From Chitinophagaceae bacterium (lineage in GTDB: Bacteria; Bacteroidota; Bacteroidia; Chitinophagales; Chitinophagaceae), in assembly GCA_947378615.1 (NCBI GenBank), contig CANCKV010000007.1:1-17894 (forward strand): DNA of 17,894 bases, given 5' to 3'. The position numbers and the translations under genes are program-made. Shown here one piece after another: positions 15,761-17,894 of this stretch (position 1 is its first letter; each line of letters opens with the position of its first letter). The notes under the pieces were generated by a model. It was given only the letters and a program-made list of their open reading frames with translations, searched no databases and was not told the origin of the DNA.

Positions 15761-17686
15761 TTATTCCACTACTAGCTTTAATGAATTTGAAAATGACTTT
15801 CCAATTACTTTAATAATAAATACACCATTCCCTAGTTTTTTAGTGTCTAATGAATAGACTTTTTGTCCAAAATGATTCGTTATGTTTTCTGAATAAATTC
15901 TACATCCAGTCAAATTTGAAATTTCAATTTTTAATCTAGAGTCAATACATTTTCTGAAAACAAGATTTACAATTGTGTGTGCTGGATTAGGAAATAAATC
16001 AAATGCAATATCATTATTGTAATCTTCATTAGAAATTACTTTTGTTTCTGAATATATTTTTTCGCCAACTGAATTAATAACTTCTATTTTGTAATAATTC
16101 CTGCCAGACTCTGGTGAATTATCTACGTAAGAATATTCATTTTTTACAGGGTCTATCAGGCAATTGTTCGAAAGAGTCAAAAAATTGATTCCATCTGTAG
16201 AACGTAAGACTTGAAATGAATTGATCAAATTATTGTCTTTAAATTGCCAAGACAATTTCACCCTTTTTTCCACTGTTGAAATATTAAATTCTAGTATTTC
16301 TATTGCCAATGGCCATAAAAGTGCTGTTGAGACCTGATTAGAAATACCGCTTTGAAAGAATGGATTTACAGCAATAACAACGTAAAAATAGTTTATACCA
16401 GATTTCGCAGTTGTATCAGTATAGAAAGTATCTATTATTGCAGATGCTATAGTTGAGTAAGGACCACCTGTGGTTGTACTTCTTTTCACTATATAAGTTA
16501 ATGCTTTTAAAGCCGTTCTCCATTTCAGTAGGATTGTCTTAGTATTTGGTGTAGCAATCAGTTTGTTTGGAATATCAGGTAATCTATCATCGGCAGGAAT
16601 TGATTGAAACCTACCTCTTAAAATAGCAATTTTTTTATCCGCAGCAGTTAATGCATTCTTAACTGCATTGTAAACGGTGGGTTTTCTTTTAAACATGGAA
16701 TCCCATATAAGGCAATCACAGTCCGAACCTTTCCATGATGTCGAATCATATAAACCCCAAGCCACAAATGTTGTAAAGTTATAATTGGCAACAGCAGCAG
16801 TTACCATGTTTGTCCACGCAGTTGGAGGATTTGATGCATGCATCATATCTGTTTCTGTCATTCCTACCCGGAGTCCGATATCCCCAAACCTTTTTATGTT
16901 TGCAGCAATAGAGGGTTCTGCTGCATAATTGTTAATATGGCTTTCCATTCCCACACCATGGATTGGAATTCCTCTTCCAACCATCCTTTTTACAAATGCA
17001 TAAATTGTATCTGATTTTTGCTTTTCACCAGAATAAATCATTTCCCCTCCATAATCATTTAGATATAAATAGGCTTTGGGATCTGCACGATGTGCAAAAA
17101 CAAAGGCAGAATCTATATAATCATTCCCAATAATACTTTGCCAATGAGTAGCCTTTAAACAATTGCCGTTAACAGGCGTATCTAAAATAGCCTCATTTAC
17201 AACATCCCATTCAGTTATTCTTCCTTTAAAATGTCCCACCACACTATCGATATGTGTTTTCATTATTTTAAGCATTCCATCCCTTGTTGGATTACCATGT
17301 ACCGAATAATACCAAAGCCATCCTGGTTCACTCCAATGCCAAATTAGGCAATGTCCCTTGACTTTAATACCATGTTTCTGGGCAAAATCAACCACCGAGT
17401 CGGCAAACTTAAAATCAAACTTTCCTTGTTGTGGTTCTACATAATTATACTTTAATGAATTGCCTGGGATTGTAAAATTGTAATTATAGGATAGAGAATC
17501 CTGCATACGTTGAGAAAGTCCTTGGGTAGGTGAACCGAAATTTAAGTTTATAGCCTTAGCATAATCTTTCAATGCCTGTCCAGAAACATTTTTTATTATA
17601 CAGCTAGTAAATAAAAATATCAACATTAAAATTTGTGTTGAATATAATCGCTTTTTATAAAAACTTTTTTTCAAATGACCAATCAT
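15761..17686 (-). CDS. GH10 endo-beta-1,4-xylanase with FN3/Ig-like modules and T9SS sorting domain
   Basis: Numbered from the ATG at 17686 (641 residues). A signal peptide spans about 1-37 (KKSFYKKR, core ILMLIFLFTSCII, cleavage near VSGQ); the FTSC could be a weak lipobox. The GH10 barrel spans about 42-350, with KGHCLIWH (110-117), acid/base Glu165 in WDVVNEA, YLNDYG (209-214), GVGMESHIN (244-252), nucleophile Glu278 in GMTETDMM, and WGLYDSTSW (310-318). An FN3-like module (about 370-455) and a second Ig-like module (about 462-552) follow. The last 80 residues (DLFPNPAHTIVNLVF to the end LKLVVE) are a type A T9SS sorting domain, so the enzyme should be exported and surface-attached or released. 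GH10 enzymes cut xylan backbones internally. The frame stays open to a TTG at 17740, but the ATG gives a cleaner signal peptide. The gene converges on the sigma gene, with 29 bp between stops. Confidence 0.93.
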   Translation of the reverse strand: MIGHLKKSFYKKRLYSTQILMLIFLFTSCIIKNVSGQALKDYAKAINLNFGSPTQGLSQRMQDSLSYNYNFTIPGNSLKYNYVEPQQGKFDFKFADSVVDFAQKHGIKVKGHCLIWHWSEPGWLWYYSVHGNPTRDGMLKIMKTHIDSVVGHFKGRITEWDVVNEAILDTPVNGNCLKATHWQSIIGNDYIDSAFVFAHRADPKAYLYLNDYGGEMIYSGEKQKSDTIYAFVKRMVGRGIPIHGVGMESHINNYAAEPSIAANIKRFGDIGLRVGMTETDMMHASNPPTAWTNMVTAAVANYNFTTFVAWGLYDSTSWKGSDCDCLIWDSMFKRKPTVYNAVKNALTAADKKIAILRGRFQSIPADDRLPDIPNKLIATPNTKTILLKWRTALKALTYIVKRSTTTGGPYSTIASAIIDTFYTDTTAKSGINYFYVVIAVNPFFQSGISNQVSTALLWPLAIEILEFNISTVEKRVKLSWQFKDNNLINSFQVLRSTDGINFLTLSNNCLIDPVKNEYSYVDNSPESGRNYYKIEVINSVGEKIYSETKVISNEDYNNDIAFDLFPNPAHTIVNLVFRKCIDSRLKIEISNLTGCRIYSENITNHFGQKVYSLDTKKLGNGVFIIKVIGKSFSNSLKLVVE

Positions 17687-17894
17687 TACATTATTATTTA
17701 GTAGTATTTTGAGAAGGATTAATACATTAATAAAGGACAATGGTTAATTGAATCTACTGTTTTAAAAAAGATATACTTGTTTAGAACTCCTAACTACTCT
17801 TTTTATTAAACTTAATATTCGTTAAAGTAAAAGTATCAGGAATAAAAAAGAAATGAGTATAAGTAATACAGAACAGATATAAATTAATTACCAC

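Noticed and set aside
17687..17740. TTG start at 17740 for the GH10 gene (18 extra residues)
   Set aside because: The extra residues add a second hydrophobic stretch before the charged n-region and weaken the signal peptide. The ATG at 17686 gives a standard leader.
17828..17835. Candidate -7 promoter element (TACTTTTA on the minus strand) for the GH10 gene
   Set aside because: It differs from TAnnTTTG at the last base, has no TTTG at -33 spacing, and lies in very AT-rich DNA where such near-matches are common.

Overview
The window looks like part of a polysaccharide utilisation locus (PUL) from a free-living member of the Bacteroidota. The DNA is AT-rich. It carries two SusC/SusD pairs, a FecR-type anti-sigma factor, an ECF sigma factor and surface or secreted glycoside hydrolases. 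One hydrolase ends in a type IX secretion (T9SS) C-terminal sorting domain, which points to the Cytophagales, Chitinophagales, Sphingobacteriales or Flavobacteriales rather than gut Bacteroides. I cannot name a genus from the sequence alone.

Layout. At 45-974 (minus) lies an uncharacterised cytoplasmic-looking protein with a C-terminal carboxypeptidase-regulatory-like domain. A divergent intergenic region (975-1792) follows, holding a 42-bp tandem repeat array that ends in an inverted copy. At 1793-3595 (plus) are a secreted single-domain PA14 protein and a GH105/GH88-like unsaturated rhamnogalacturonyl hydrolase. Positions 3596-3992 are non-coding and hold a nested inverted repeat that resembles a small mobile or regulatory element. 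From 3993 to 15731 six plus-strand genes lie close together: FecR anti-sigma, SusC (with STN signalling domain), SusD, second SusC (no STN), second SusD, ECF sigma factor. The convergent gene at 15761-17686 (minus) is a GH10 endo-xylanase with two FN3/Ig-like modules and a T9SS sorting domain.

How it may work together (inference from family knowledge). A surface SusCD pair binds and imports an oligosaccharide. The STN domain of the first SusC signals occupancy to the periplasmic part of FecR, which releases an ECF sigma factor that activates the operon. The most likely sigma factor is the one at the 3' end of the same operon, about 10 kb from FecR, rather than next to it as is usual. The GH10 enzyme suggests a xylan-type backbone, while the GH105 enzyme suggests removal of unsaturated uronic acid from lyase-generated oligosaccharides. 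The window contains no polysaccharide lyase, so the substrate is unresolved.

Nothing here is clearly an undescribed system. The least explained items are the two intergenic repeat structures (1179-1399 and 3711-3822), the split sigma/anti-sigma arrangement, and an A10 tract in the first SusC immediately after its signalling domain.
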